This document shows positions 12,584 to 24,100 of a stretch of 64,000 nt of DNA, piece after piece. Both the position numbers and the translations under genes were made by a program. Position 1 is the stretch's first letter. Each line of letters opens with the position of its first letter. The stretch comes from Aphelocoma coerulescens. Its lineage: Eukaryota > Chordata > Aves > Passeriformes > Corvidae. The notes below the pieces were generated by a model. The model saw nothing but the letters and a program-made list of their open reading frames with translations. It did not search any database and was not told where the DNA came from. The stretch spans positions 2,673,501 to 2,737,500 of the forward strand of contig NC_091018.1 in NCBI RefSeq assembly GCF_041296385.1, in the 5' to 3' direction.

Positions 12584-14486
12584 TTTAACAAATGACCTTC
12601 ATAAGAGGAAGTGAATAGGAACTGAATCCCAAAATTTTCCAATAAATACCAGGATTGAAATACAACTGAAAAGGATAACATCCCATCATGCCGGGACAGC
12701 ACCCTAATATGAACAAAATGCCTGGGGGAAATTCAGTAATAATGTGAATGAAACATCTGCATATCTTCAGTAACATTATATGAACATGAGTTCGTGTAAC
12801 ACCAAATCAAATCCCTATCAGCCTGATAAGGGAACCATCTCTGTGCCATCACTTCCGAAATTCCTTTACTCAGTGGCAAACCTGAGTGCCAGCATTTTGG
12901 ACAAGGAATTTTATTCCTCTGTGCACGAAGAAGTAAGGATTCTGGATACAAACCTAATTCTGGTATGAGGTCTTTGCAGGTAAATTTTGCCTGGCAGTAC
13001 AAAACTTGGAGCATTTAACTCAGTGGGCAACCAGGCAGTGCTGGTAATGAGAGAAGCTGAACATCTGAGCCAGTTACAAGCTGACATCAGACTGCAGGAA
13101 ATACTGCACAGGTAATTCAGGAGAGGAAGTTCACAGCAATGAGAGCTTGCAGATGAGCAGAAAGGGAGGTGAAATTTGTCAGGTGGATCTGTTCATTAAG
13201 CCTGGCCCTGCCAGGTGTACTCTGGAATGTTCTTCCCCTCAATGTATGCCAAAGCACGGCCGGCCGCCCTCGCAGGTGCTCACCGCACTCTGCTGTGCTT
13301 TTCAGCTGCTTGTTGTCTGGCTAATTCCACGTTATTTATTATCTGTGTGAGGGTGGTGCCAAAGTAACAAACTGCCTTTTGGGAAGTGGTCTGACACGTG
13401 TGAAAGACACCTGGAGGATCCAGCAGGTTCTGTCCCACAGAAGTGCTCAGTTCCCTGCTTCCGCTCTCATCTCCCCTGGAGAGAACTGGCTCCGGTGCTT
13501 GCAAAGGAATCCCACAGAAATCAGCCCACATCATGCTCATAAAACACACTGAACTCAAAGGGGACAGATTTTAGGAAGGTAAAGCATTCTGAAAATACTT
13601 ATGCAAAACCTAAACCACACATATGCTCTGTTTCTGCAGGACCTGATTCAAAACTTTTATGACCTCAGCCAGTTCTGATCACAGGGATAGAAACCAACAC
13701 AGACACAGTCCTAGGGATTGCTCATTACAAGTCAGGGATCTTCCTTTCTTTCTAGAGCAGAAGTCTAATTCCTTTTCTTAAATTATGGCAGTAAATAGTC
13801 TGTTAAAAATGCTCTGGAGTAAGAAAACTACACTTTTTTTGCAGCTACTTGGTACACAGTTAAGAAAGGAACAAAATTAACTTGGAACATTCAGTTCAGC
13901 TCCAACATAATTGCCAGAATCTACAAAACATTATTTTAAAAAAGGTTTAGGTAATAGAAAGTTTTTATTAAAAATTAAATGTCTGAGATGGAGAAATTTA
14001 TTACTATTATTTTCTTTATTATATGTTACTGTGGGGGGTTTTAAATGCCTAAATTTAATGCTCCCATAGAAGCAATTTACTCTCTGGACTAATTTCCAAA
14101 GACTTAATCAGAATGTTCCTTCCTGAAATCAGTGTTACCCTCATTGAACCTGAAGCACAGCAAGAACAGGTGACTTAAAATGCCAGAGCCTGAACCAAGG
14201 CAGAAATCTTCCAGAGACTTCTACAAACCCAACTCCTTAACACAGCACCGGCCATACAGTAAAATCTTTCTGAAAATAATACTATTTATGGATTCTGAAC
14301 TCTGATGTGATAATGAAGAGGAATATCTTTCCTCTTCTCATCAGTAATGGGGTTCATCTAAGAGAAATGATGTTCTTGTGGCTGTTCTCATTAGACACAT
14401 TCTGAGAACAGTGGTCATGTATGTCTGGCCAAAATGTCCTGCAGTTGTTTCAGTCCTAAAATTTATGAACAGATACAGGCAGCCTA

Positions 14487-14531
14487 TTTTATTATTACTA
14501 TTATTACTATTATTATTATAGTTGTTGTTGG
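14487..14531. repeat. ATT/ACT trinucleotide microsatellite running into GTT
   Basis: Tandem TTA/TAT triplets with periodic ACT variants, followed by GTTGTTGTTG and a T run. The change from ATT to GTT repeat in one array indicates repeated slippage and point mutation. Likely polymorphic in length. Confidence 0.85.
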
Positions 14532-17453
14532 TTTTTTTAATTAAAATGTGACAACTTTATCTACTGCCCAAATATAGACAACAGAAGACATAATTCAATC
14601 CATGCTAAATGTCATTCAAAAAAACCCCAGAATAATAGAGCCTCCCCTATAAGAAAGGCAATCCTAACACTAAGAAATCAAAAGACCACCAATTAACTTT
14701 TCAGTTTTCAGCTGAGCAGACTCCCACTGCAGTTACAACTCACTGGAGCTCGTTAGTATCCCTGTTAAACAGGAAATTAATTTGAAGAATGGCAACAGCA
14801 GCTATAATGGCAATTTCAGTCAAAGGGAAGTGTTGAATCCTGAGCAGAAAATGCTCAGAATGAGCAGAATGAGGGGCATCAAATACATTCAGTGCATAAC
14901 TTCACATGAACAGTCAGACAATTTTGCTTGAATGAGAAATGGACACTGGAAAACAATACTGATCTACACAGTGGCTGAATTAAAAAAGCACAATCAAACT
15001 GGGAGCATTCAGTTCTTCAGTGATTCGAGTCCCTTACAGTCATGGGCCATCAGATTCCACATGGGCATTACAGACACATCCACAGAACAGTTTCTCCACA
15101 AGCCACTGCACAAAGAGGCCACTGGATGCATCCTAATGGCCAATAACCAACTCTGCTGCTGCAATTAAAAATAATAAAAAAAGTAACACAGTGTCCAAAA
15201 ATGTCGATCTATGGTGTGTTGGAGGAAACTGGAGAAGAGCTCACAGACATCAAGGCAAAAAGGGAACCCTGCCTCATGTTACAGAAGGGACACAAGCTCT
15301 CACTTTGGGGCGATGCAGATATGGATGGGTGGAACCTGGCTTTCCAAAACCACAAGCTTTTGACAAGTCAGACAGGTATCTGATCAGGAAAAGACTTATC
15401 TGGACTAAATTCATTACTGCTTCCTCAGTAACTAGTGATTTATCAGACATTAAATCGCATGGAAGAGTTTGGCAGTGCCACTCACTAGGCCAATGATGAT
15501 GTGAATACATTTGCACATGTAAAAAAGCCTTGGGGATATTGTGAAACGAGGGCAGGAGGACAAACAGAATCAACCCTGGCTACAGAAAGGGAAACCTTTT
15601 CCCAGTAAAATAAAGAAACAAGAGAGGGAGACACGAGCCCCTGCTGCAGGCAGGAAGGTAGACAGGTTATGACCATGGACATAGAACCAACTTTCTTAGA
15701 ATTTTCTTTTCTTGGTCATTCTGGTCAGTGCTCTGCCCTGATAAATTCTGACTTTTTTAATTACCTGAATCTTAGAAAAATCAGAAAATACTATGCCAAA
15801 TGCAATCCAAAGCATTCCTGTGCCCAGTGTCAGCTGAAGAGTGCACTCGAGTACAGCATTTTAACATTACTTACAACTTCGCTAACTGAGCTAACAGCAT
15901 GTCTAGAAAAAGCAAATGTACAAAAATCCTACTAAATTACATGCATTTGAGGTCAATGATGCTTGAACTGTCTGAAATCTGAAATTTTCACAGGCACTGT
16001 GGAAAATTACTGATGGTTTGTTTTAATACTTGGAATGTCAGCATTTCCTAGCCCATCAGAATGGCAGCTGTAGGGGAAGCAGTGGATTTATGTCTGCAGT
16101 CCCAGGGGAGCAGCAGTGATAAGGGCACACACACAGCAGTAAATTTCATGCGTACCTTAAGTATTCAGCTGACTCATCACAGTCTATTCTCTCTTATTAC
16201 AGGGGGAAAAATCCACCATGAAGTGTCCAAAGCAGTGAAATACACGGGATTTGCTTAATAAAACCAACAGCACTCCTAAGGCACCAGGTTGTCCCCGGGC
16301 TTACACAGGACAGAAACAGCAGAGAGGGGACATTTTAAAGCCAATTAATGTAAGAATTTCAGTCTGGGAGCTGAAGATTCAGCTTTAAGATATGCACTAA
16401 ATTGATATTAGCTAAAGATTGACTGCTGTGTTTATGTGTATATATGTACAATAATAGGCATATAAAGCATCAGTGGAGTCTGTTTAATGTGAATTTCACA
16501 ATATTGGTAAAAGTCTGACATCTAAGTCTTTTCTTTTAACGATTGAGGAATGAGATAACCACAGTAGCTTTGAATGCAAATAAAAACTGGTATCCCATTT
16601 GCCTGAGATATTCCTACTGTCCAACACACCTTGGCAAAAATAAACACAATTTTTCAGAGAATCCAGGTAAAAAAAAAAACCCACCGTTTAGGGTGGTTTG
16701 TTATTGTAATTTTTGCTTCTCTGCAAATCTACAAACAAATCTGGTGGATATAGTTTGGAAAAGGTAAGCTATTATAAAAGAGCAAATGAAATGAAGAGAA
16801 AAATAGCATTTCTTGCCCTAGGCATGAAACAGTGCCCTTGATTTATGTGTTACAATCAATTTCTAAGCTTACACTATAGATAACATCTTTCAGTGATGTC
16901 TCATCAAGCAAATTAGATCTGACCAGTGAAATACTGTAAGTTAGCTGGAATTGATGAAAATATGAATGCACTTGCTTTACTGAGCCCCCACTGTCTAAAG
17001 TATTAACTCCTTTAGAGACCAATCACTGCTCTAAACTCTGACCCACAGACAACAGAATTTAACAAAATCTGTGGGGATTTACTGTTAAGACAGAATAGAA
17101 TTCTGCATTAATCAAGTGCTCTAATTACAATCTGGAGTGGTGGAAAGTGGCTTTTCCTTATTAGACAACAGTATTTAGGGAAAAGAAAAGAATCCCAGCA
17201 GAGGCGTGAGCCAGGTTTAGGCAGAGTGAAAACTTAATGGGCAGCTGTGGTTGGGCATCCCATAATTCTGTCAGGTAGCAGGGAGAAAACGTATATAAAC
17301 CTACAGGAGTCAGCTTAAAAAGTTTTATTTGAACATAGCTTTTAGGTGGAAATAAGCTTTGTTTAAGAATTAAACCCTCACTATTGGTGTCACTACACCA
17401 GACTTTAAATAAGTTTTAATGAAAGAGCATTCAACAGATTGCAAACCAGAAGA

Positions 17454-17690
17454 GAGAATCACAGAGTGGTTTGGGTTGGAAGGGACCTTAAAGATCATCT
17501 CATTCTGCTCCCTGCCATGGGCAGGGACACCTTCCACTATCCCAGGCTGCTCCAAGACCCATCCAGCCTGGCCTGGGACACTGCCAGGGATCCAGGGGCA
17601 GCCACAGCTGCTCTGGGCACCCTGTGCCAGGGCCTGCCCACCCTCTGATTAAAGTATTTCTTCCTGATACCTAATCCAAAAATCAGAGAT
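17454..17690 (-). mobile_element. CR1 LINE 3' fragment
   Basis: Read on the plus strand it starts with GAGAATCACAGAGTGG, the reverse complement of the CR1 octamer-type end, then GTTTGGGTTGGAAGGGACC, GGGCAGGGACACCTTCCAC, GCTGCTCTGGGCACCCTGTG and GCCTGCCCACCCTCTGA, ending near the phrase TTTCTTCCTGATACCTAATC. This is the standard avian CR1 3' UTR in reverse. It is truncated at its 5' side (the right end here), as usual for CR1. The copy is well preserved and therefore probably one of the younger elements in the window. It contains no intact ORF2; short open frames over it are non-coding. Confidence 0.97.
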
Positions 17691-18984
17691 TCAAGCTCAG
17701 TTTCAGCATCTAAAATGTTTACCTTGCTATTTTCAGAATGAGGTGTTTAAAGCTACATTCCCATGTATATTTTTAGAAAACCCACCTGTCCTGGTGAGGC
17801 AGATGGGAATAGCCAGTGACTGACACTAAGAAAAATTAGGCCAGAACTTACTTAGGAACCTAAATCTTGTAATTTAATTTGTACACTTAATTCGATGTAC
17901 CTGTTTTTATATACTCTGGCTTTCATTTACTTAGAAGTCAGAGTTCCCACTGATAAATCACAGATACCTCACTGCTGCTCAAACAATTTGGGATGGCTTA
18001 ATGGAGTAACAAGATGGGTTTTAGACTAAGCTGTGCTTTTCCTGGGACGTGCCCACTGTGTCTCTGCCTTGTAAAGGCAAGAGGGCATTGACATCTACCT
18101 GCAGAATAGGATAAACCAAATCCATATTACCCAAGTATTTGAAAGAATAGCTTGACAAATAAAATGTTTTCAATTAATTAATTTTTAATTTCAGTGACTC
18201 CAAACTAAACAAGTCGTAGAAGCCCATGTTTCAGCCTGATTGGAAAAAAAAAAAAATAAAAGGGATAACGATTAATCTACAGCCTGTTTTTATAGGCATG
18301 AAACACTTTAATACTGATAATGGGATTTCTTTAAAAGAAAAAAAAGAAAAAGCAATCCAAATTGCACCTCGCCTCCAGGTAAAGTTAAAGCAGTTCTATG
18401 CATAAAGTAAATTAAGTTCTAGTGCATCAAAGATGCCCAGAAAGAGCAGTTTGATTTCTGCATTGCTTTGCTATTCACATTATCTCCCAGGGACTGTTTC
18501 CCCCATGGATCAAAGGGTGGCTGTTTGCTAGGAGCACTGACATGGATAGAATATCTCTCTGGATATATTTACAGCCCAGAGAGCCCAGTGCAGGCTCTGT
18601 GCTCTCGTGAGCCTGTGCTGTCGAGTCAGAGCAGGGGCACACTGCAGCAACGTGCACCAGATGAACCTTCCCCATCTTCAGCCACGAGACCCAGCACAGC
18701 TCTCTGTGATGCTTTGCCAGGATGTTTGAGAAGGGCAGCAGAGCCAGGGGTGCTTTGGTTGGGTTCAGCAGGCTCTGAGGCTGGGGCTGTCCTGAGAACG
18801 GAGCAGAGAACAACAACAGGTTGGGTTTGCACAGATGCTGAGTCTCACATCTCAGCACTGGGGGTCCTGGGCAGGAATTCCTCAAGGAAAAGCCTCCTCC
18901 CGTAATCTGTTCCAATTTCCTTGTGTGAGCAATAAACAGGAGCACACAGCCCCAGCTCTGTGCACCCACCCTGAGCAGCAGCAT

Positions 18985-19230
18985 TAATTGTTTGTGTTGC
19001 AGCTTACACTAATTACAGGCGAGCCCCAGCCCCCTCCCTGCAAAACTCCATCTGACAGAGGCTTTAATGCAAAGCAGTGCAATTCCTCTGGACAGGGAGA
19101 CTTGGCAGTGCCCCAGAACCAGCCAAGCACGGAGCAAACAAGCAGCCTGTAATTTGCTGATGCAGTGATGGAGGCGACCAGAAAGATCCTCACAGATTAG
19201 CAGGCAATCAGGGGGAGCTGCTCTCTGTGC
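18985..19230. promoter_or_regulatory. Candidate conserved non-coding block (unproven)
   Basis: Non-repetitive sequence with homeodomain-type TAATTA (19010-19015) and TTAATT (18984-18989) cores in a moderately GC-rich setting, unlike CR1 or microsatellite DNA. This texture is common in vertebrate conserved non-coding elements. The assignment rests only on texture and short motifs, which occur often by chance. Confidence 0.15.
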
Positions 19231-20382
19231 TAACTGCTCCCCCTCGCACTCAGGAGTGCTAATAGGGAAAAAAAATAACAAACACGGGGCTCCTGCTTCC
19301 CTGGCTAAAGTGAGCGTTTCAATCAGCAGTGAAGGAACACGGTGTGTACAATGCTGAAACACAGGATGACATTTTAAAAGGCCTCAATCCCAACTAGCAA
19401 ATTGAGCTCTGCAGCTGTTTGCAAGCACAGAGCAGACGTTCAGGCCCTCACCTAAATGCAGATTAATAGCACGTGCAGCTGCTGGAGAATACGAACACAA
19501 AGGGCAGAGATAGTGAAGAGAGAAAAGAATGATGTGTGGTGCCTATGCTTTATTTATGAGGCTGGATTGGCTGTGAGACACGCTGGTTTTCCTGTCAGTG
19601 ATCATGCAAAATCCACTCCCATTCCTGCATTTTAACACCCAAACTGTTTATTTTCAGGCACAATTTTTGCAGAAAACTTTGTACTATCTGTGTTTGAAGA
19701 CAATTATTCAAATGCTGAATAAGAAGGTGACTCTCTTGCATGATACCAAGTAAACAAGGTTGGAAAAACTACTACGGTGTGCTTTGGACTTTCAGTAACC
19801 AAGTTTGTGATGCTGATCTTTATAGTAAAAGCCCCAGCAGTAGTCAGACTTTTCATTGCTCTCTCTAAAAATTAAAAATGAAAATCAGATACCCAGAGAA
19901 GCTAAACCTGCACTGCTCTTCTATTTGACCTCAAGAAGCCAAAAAAAGTTTATTTATGGGATTCATCTGAGATCAACACAAACAGGCTTCAAAGCACAGA
20001 ACATTGCAAGGCCTCAAACTGAGAGGCATTCATGACCTGACCTGTACAAACATGTCAAGAAATGGCACTTTGTCTGCAGTTACCTAGAGCAAACCACAGA
20101 AAAAGGTTTCCAAGATCAGTAGTTAGGGGAGAATCAGAAAACTGCATTTTAAAATAGCTTCATTTTTACCGAGTCAAATTATTCCTTCTGTAAATCAAGC
20201 TTTTAAAAGCATTTTGCACAAACAAAATAAGTTAAAATGAAGGTATATGTCAATTAAGCTAAAATACTTGTTTGGTTGTCTAACTTTAAAAAAAGTTAAT
20301 TTATACAATAAAGCCTAGACACGTTTCCACAACAAAAAGAGGAAGCTTCTACCTCTTCTATTTCAGAGTTCTCAAAAGTTTG

Positions 20383-20400
20383 AAAAAAAAATTTTTTTTT
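20383..20400. repeat. A9T9 perfect palindrome
   Basis: Nine A followed directly by nine T, flanked by GTTTG on the left and AAAC on the right so that symmetry nearly continues. It is a strong bendable or cruciform-prone A-tract. No function is implied. Confidence 0.9.
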
Positions 20401-21024
20401 AAACATTTATTCCATCTTGATATATCCCTCTGGGAAAACATGCTAGAAGGATACCCAAATTTATTCCCTGAAATTTCCACATCACAGAACTTGATCATAT
20501 ACAATATATTCACCATAGGTCCAGCATTCCCAAGCCATCAAATCTGCAATCCTCCAAGGCACAGGCAGGAGATGCTCAGCAATTTGGGAACACCCAGGGC
20601 CTCCTGGATTTCCTATAGCAGCACAGATTCCTGCCCAGCACACCCAGAGCTGCTCCGCTCATTTAATACTGGTCGTTTTTTCCTGAAACACTATCAGGGG
20701 CTGCCACATGTCAGATAATTATTCAGAGAGAAATAAATCTGGCCCACACATGGAAAAAGAGGAGCACAGAATAATTGAAGGCTGTTTGTAAAAACACAAT
20801 TACATGACATGACCTGGAAAGACAAAACCCAGTTGTTGGCATTAGCTGATTTTTATTTGCATGGCTGCATAATTTTCTTCTCATACAAAAGGTCCTGTCC
20901 TGATGTTAACTTTTGGTTATGCAAAAAATTTAAACAAAGCAAAGGCAAACACTCCTTCCCTGTCTTTGGCTAAATTGTTGACCGGCATCAGAGCTGGCTA
21001 CAAAGGAGAAGGGGTAAAATAAGA

Positions 21025-21186
21025 GGTTGGCCATAGAAGCTGTGGCTGCCCCATCCCTGGGGGTGTTTAAGGCCAGGCTGGATGTTCTGAGCAACCTGGG
21101 ATAGTGGGAGGTGTCCCTGCCCATGGCAGAGGGGTTGGAATGAGATGATCTTAAGGCCCCTTCCCAGCCCAACCATGTTTCTGTAT
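21025..21186 (+). mobile_element. CR1 LINE 3' fragment
   Basis: Plus-strand CR1 3' UTR: AGAAGCTGTGGCTGCCCC, AAGGCCAGGCTGGATGTTC, GAGCAACCTGGGATAGTGGG, GTGTCCCTGCCCATGGCAG and GATGATCTTAAGGCCCCTTC follow in the usual order. The end has decayed (CAACCATGTTTCTGTATT), with no octamer array left. The 5' truncation point lies near 21025. Antisense open frames across it (20930-21172 and 20988-21176) are not genes. Confidence 0.95.
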
Positions 21187-24100
21187 TAAATTGTCTTTAC
21201 TCAAAACCACCGAGGTGCTGCAGAGAGACTGGGACATTCCAGCTCCATCTCGTGCTATCCCCACATCAGACACTGCTACAGGAGCTGCTTTTTCTAGCAA
21301 ATTCCCTGTAGTTGCTGAATTCTGGGAAAAATAGCAGATGGTTCAAGAATAACGTTAGCTTCATGTGAAAAATGAACTTTTTGATAAATATTGCTAATAT
21401 CTAGCATAGGGTTGATGTATATTCTCATTAGCTCCAGTCAGACAGATTGGCAATAAAACCTTCCACACTGCAGTCAGAAAAATGCAAAAGTGTCTTCATT
21501 TTTCCCTGCCATTAAAAATCTGAGGAAAACAGGAGAAAAGAATCTGCAAGATAAAGGTTAAAGCCAACCTTGTAGAAGCCAAGATAATTTTAGGTTCTGA
21601 ATTGCAGGAGTACCTGATTAGGCATTATTATTTCCTACAGTCTGGAGAACAATAGAACTATGATCACTGTAAATAAATATTTTGCTCTGCATGTTGGTTA
21701 AAAGCTGGAAATCAACTGCCAGGCTTACTTTTCCCCTTTGAATTGTGAAATGTTGTGTATGGGTTCAAAGCTCCTCACAATCAAAGGCAGAAACACGGAG
21801 ATGACTGCCAAGTTCCTGTGCCTGTTACTAAGCAAATATTTTATGACAAAACAGAAAGTAATCAAGGCGGTTGTAGAGAAGAAGGAAACATGTTTAATAA
21901 CACGGGGAAAGGATGGAAGAGAAAGCATATCCGAAAAGTCACGCGCCTACAGACATTTTGAATTCTGAATGGAAGTCTCTACAAGATTATCTCGCATCAA
22001 GCAAACGCCAGCCACATTTGGGTTCTTTTATGGAGCTGATGGGATAAAGAGGCACAGGGTAAGGGTGGGGAGATGCTGGACCCACGACTCAGCCTGGCTC
22101 TCTGTGACTGCTGATGCTAGAATTAAGTAGATCTGTCAATCAAAAGGGAGCACACATTTCCTATTCCCATTGAAAATTCTTAATATTTCTCCCAAAAAGC
22201 AATGACAGCTCTCCTCATCTTCTCTGCTTCCCAGCACAGAGAAAGTGATGGGTCAGTTTCACTTTCCTACCCCCTATATGAAATAAAGGATGAAAAAAAA
22301 GCTAGAAAGAATGTTTAGACATTTAACTTTGGGGTCCAAATGGAAGTATAGCAAAAGGTTTCTAAATCAAAACAAAATAGGGATTTTTCAGTGTGTCATG
22401 AGCCTTAGGGAAAAAAAACCCAAAGAATCAAAAATGATGTGGATTTCAAATACTAACTCAATTATACAGAAGACTTTAAAGCTCTCAATTTCCAAACACC
22501 ACATTAACAGCAGTGCAAGAGCATCCATCCATGAGAGAGGCAGAATTTGGAAAAAAACCAAAACAAAACAACCCCCCCCCAACAGTAATATTAACAAACC
22601 CAAGCTTTCCCTTTTAGTTTTTAAACAAAAATCTTGGGCATGAGATGGATATAATCTCATTCAAGAACAGCTTTTACAATCCATCACATGCTTGCCTGTC
22701 ACAGGTAAACTTTTAGGTAATATAAATAGAATTTAACTAGAACTAAATTTCTCATGAGCTAAATATTTAGCATACTTAAAACTGAAAAGGAACAGAGCAG
22801 ACCTGATACTATGAGAAGAGCACAAAATTCCAAATTAGAATTCACTGAAAGGAAGAGGACAAAGAGAGGGTCCAATGTTTCCAATATTTCCCAGCTTGGG
22901 AGACTAGGATGCAAAATGATTTGGGAGTTGAAAAGCACTTGGCTAATTATGTTGAGAGTAAAATATCTTTTTTTTAGTTGTTGTTTAAATGCTGTCTGAG
23001 CTTTTAATGGATATAAAATTATGAATGTTGTTATTGTTTGCTTTCCCCTTATTTCAATTTTCTGAAGCATTTCTGGAGGAAATCTCCAAGCTGTAAGCAA
23101 TGGACATGCTAATACAAATTATACAGATGGGCGAGCTAAGGATTTATGAGGAACTCCGACTGCTAAATTTCCTTTGAAGTGTTCGGATTCAGCACATCCC
23201 CACTATAAACCCAGAGGTGAAGTGGTAAATTCTGTAAATTGAAAACAGAGACACACTAAGCTCACAGTTATTTAAATAGTTGCTCAAGGAATTTAGGGCA
23301 GAAATTGATTAGTTTATGAAAGAAAGCTATTGTCCTGGGGGATCACAGGGAATGCAGCCACGCTCCAGTTCCTCACCTGCTGCAGCTGGAACACACCCTG
23401 TGCCCCTGTCACCACGTGGCAGTGACCAGCAGAGCTGGCCAGAGCCATCCTTCCCCTTCAAACTCAACTGTTTCTTTTCAACACAAACCATATTTGCTTT
23501 CCATTGCTCTCACAGCTTTGATTCCACTATTATTTTGACTTCTCCTTGAGGTTCAAAATCAGATGCTTTGTTGGTTGTAAATAGCAGACATGAAAGAATA
23601 ATTATTAATGCAATTATCAAACTTATCACGAATGTCAAAAAACAACTCTTCAATAAAACCTACTTTACAAGATTAAAGCTTTCTGAGAGACCCAGAGACA
23701 TTTACATGTTTTGATCTGGAAAGGAATGTAAAATCACATTAAGGACAGCAAATCACACCAGATATGAACAACTCACTGCTCCTAACAAGGAGGTATTGGA
23801 AGGAAGCAAAATTCCAGCATGACAAAGAGAAGAGAGACAGAGCCCCACTCATCACAGGGAATTCCTGGAATCTGGGACAAAACACTGAAAGGTTCCTGTC
23901 TATACAAAATGGACTTTGCTGCTGTGACCTGTGCTCCACAGACATGACCGTCTCTCTTTTTGGCTTACTGGGATGGGGGGTTGATTCACGTCCTCTCTTT
24001 CTGTAAAAAACCCTCCAAGGACTTACGAGAATGCATGAAAAATCAGGCCAAGTACTGGTTTGAGTATGAAAAATGAAACCCAAGTGCAGAAGGTAGAGGG

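Larger units (their letters stand above)
9031..17453. other. Unique non-coding sequence
   Basis: No gene seen. Noted contents: a GC-richer patch around 9880-10000, an inverted AATTCA/TGAATT pair near 10600, A-runs at about 11085-11095 and 11164-11175, the T-rich tract at 12507-12583, a small CpG-containing patch around 13255-13285 (with GGCCGGCC), the ATT/ACT microsatellite at 14487-14531, and a short inverted repeat CTGAGCA/TGCTCAG near 14839-14857. The 141-codon open frame on the minus strand at 11904-12329 has no family features I recognise. Confidence 0.6.
17691..21024. other. Non-coding sequence including a GC-richer patch
   Basis: No gene that I can defend. Between about 18470 and 19450 the sequence is richer in G+C than its surroundings, so stops are rare: open frames of 145 (18468-18905, plus) and 169 codons (18475-18984, minus) overlap antiparallel. 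Neither product has recognisable domains, and there is no convincing splice context. An AATAAA lies near 18930 by chance or as a remnant. A-runs occur at about 18243-18256 and 18338-18350, and the A9T9 palindrome at 20383-20400. Confidence 0.5.

Noticed and set aside
13255..13285. Small CpG-containing GC cluster as a possible CpG-island promoter
   Set aside because: Only about 30 bases long; a CpG island would need several hundred bases.
20764..20780. CACAGAATAATTGAAGG, like the start of a reversed CR1
   Set aside because: Similarity stops after about 15 bases.
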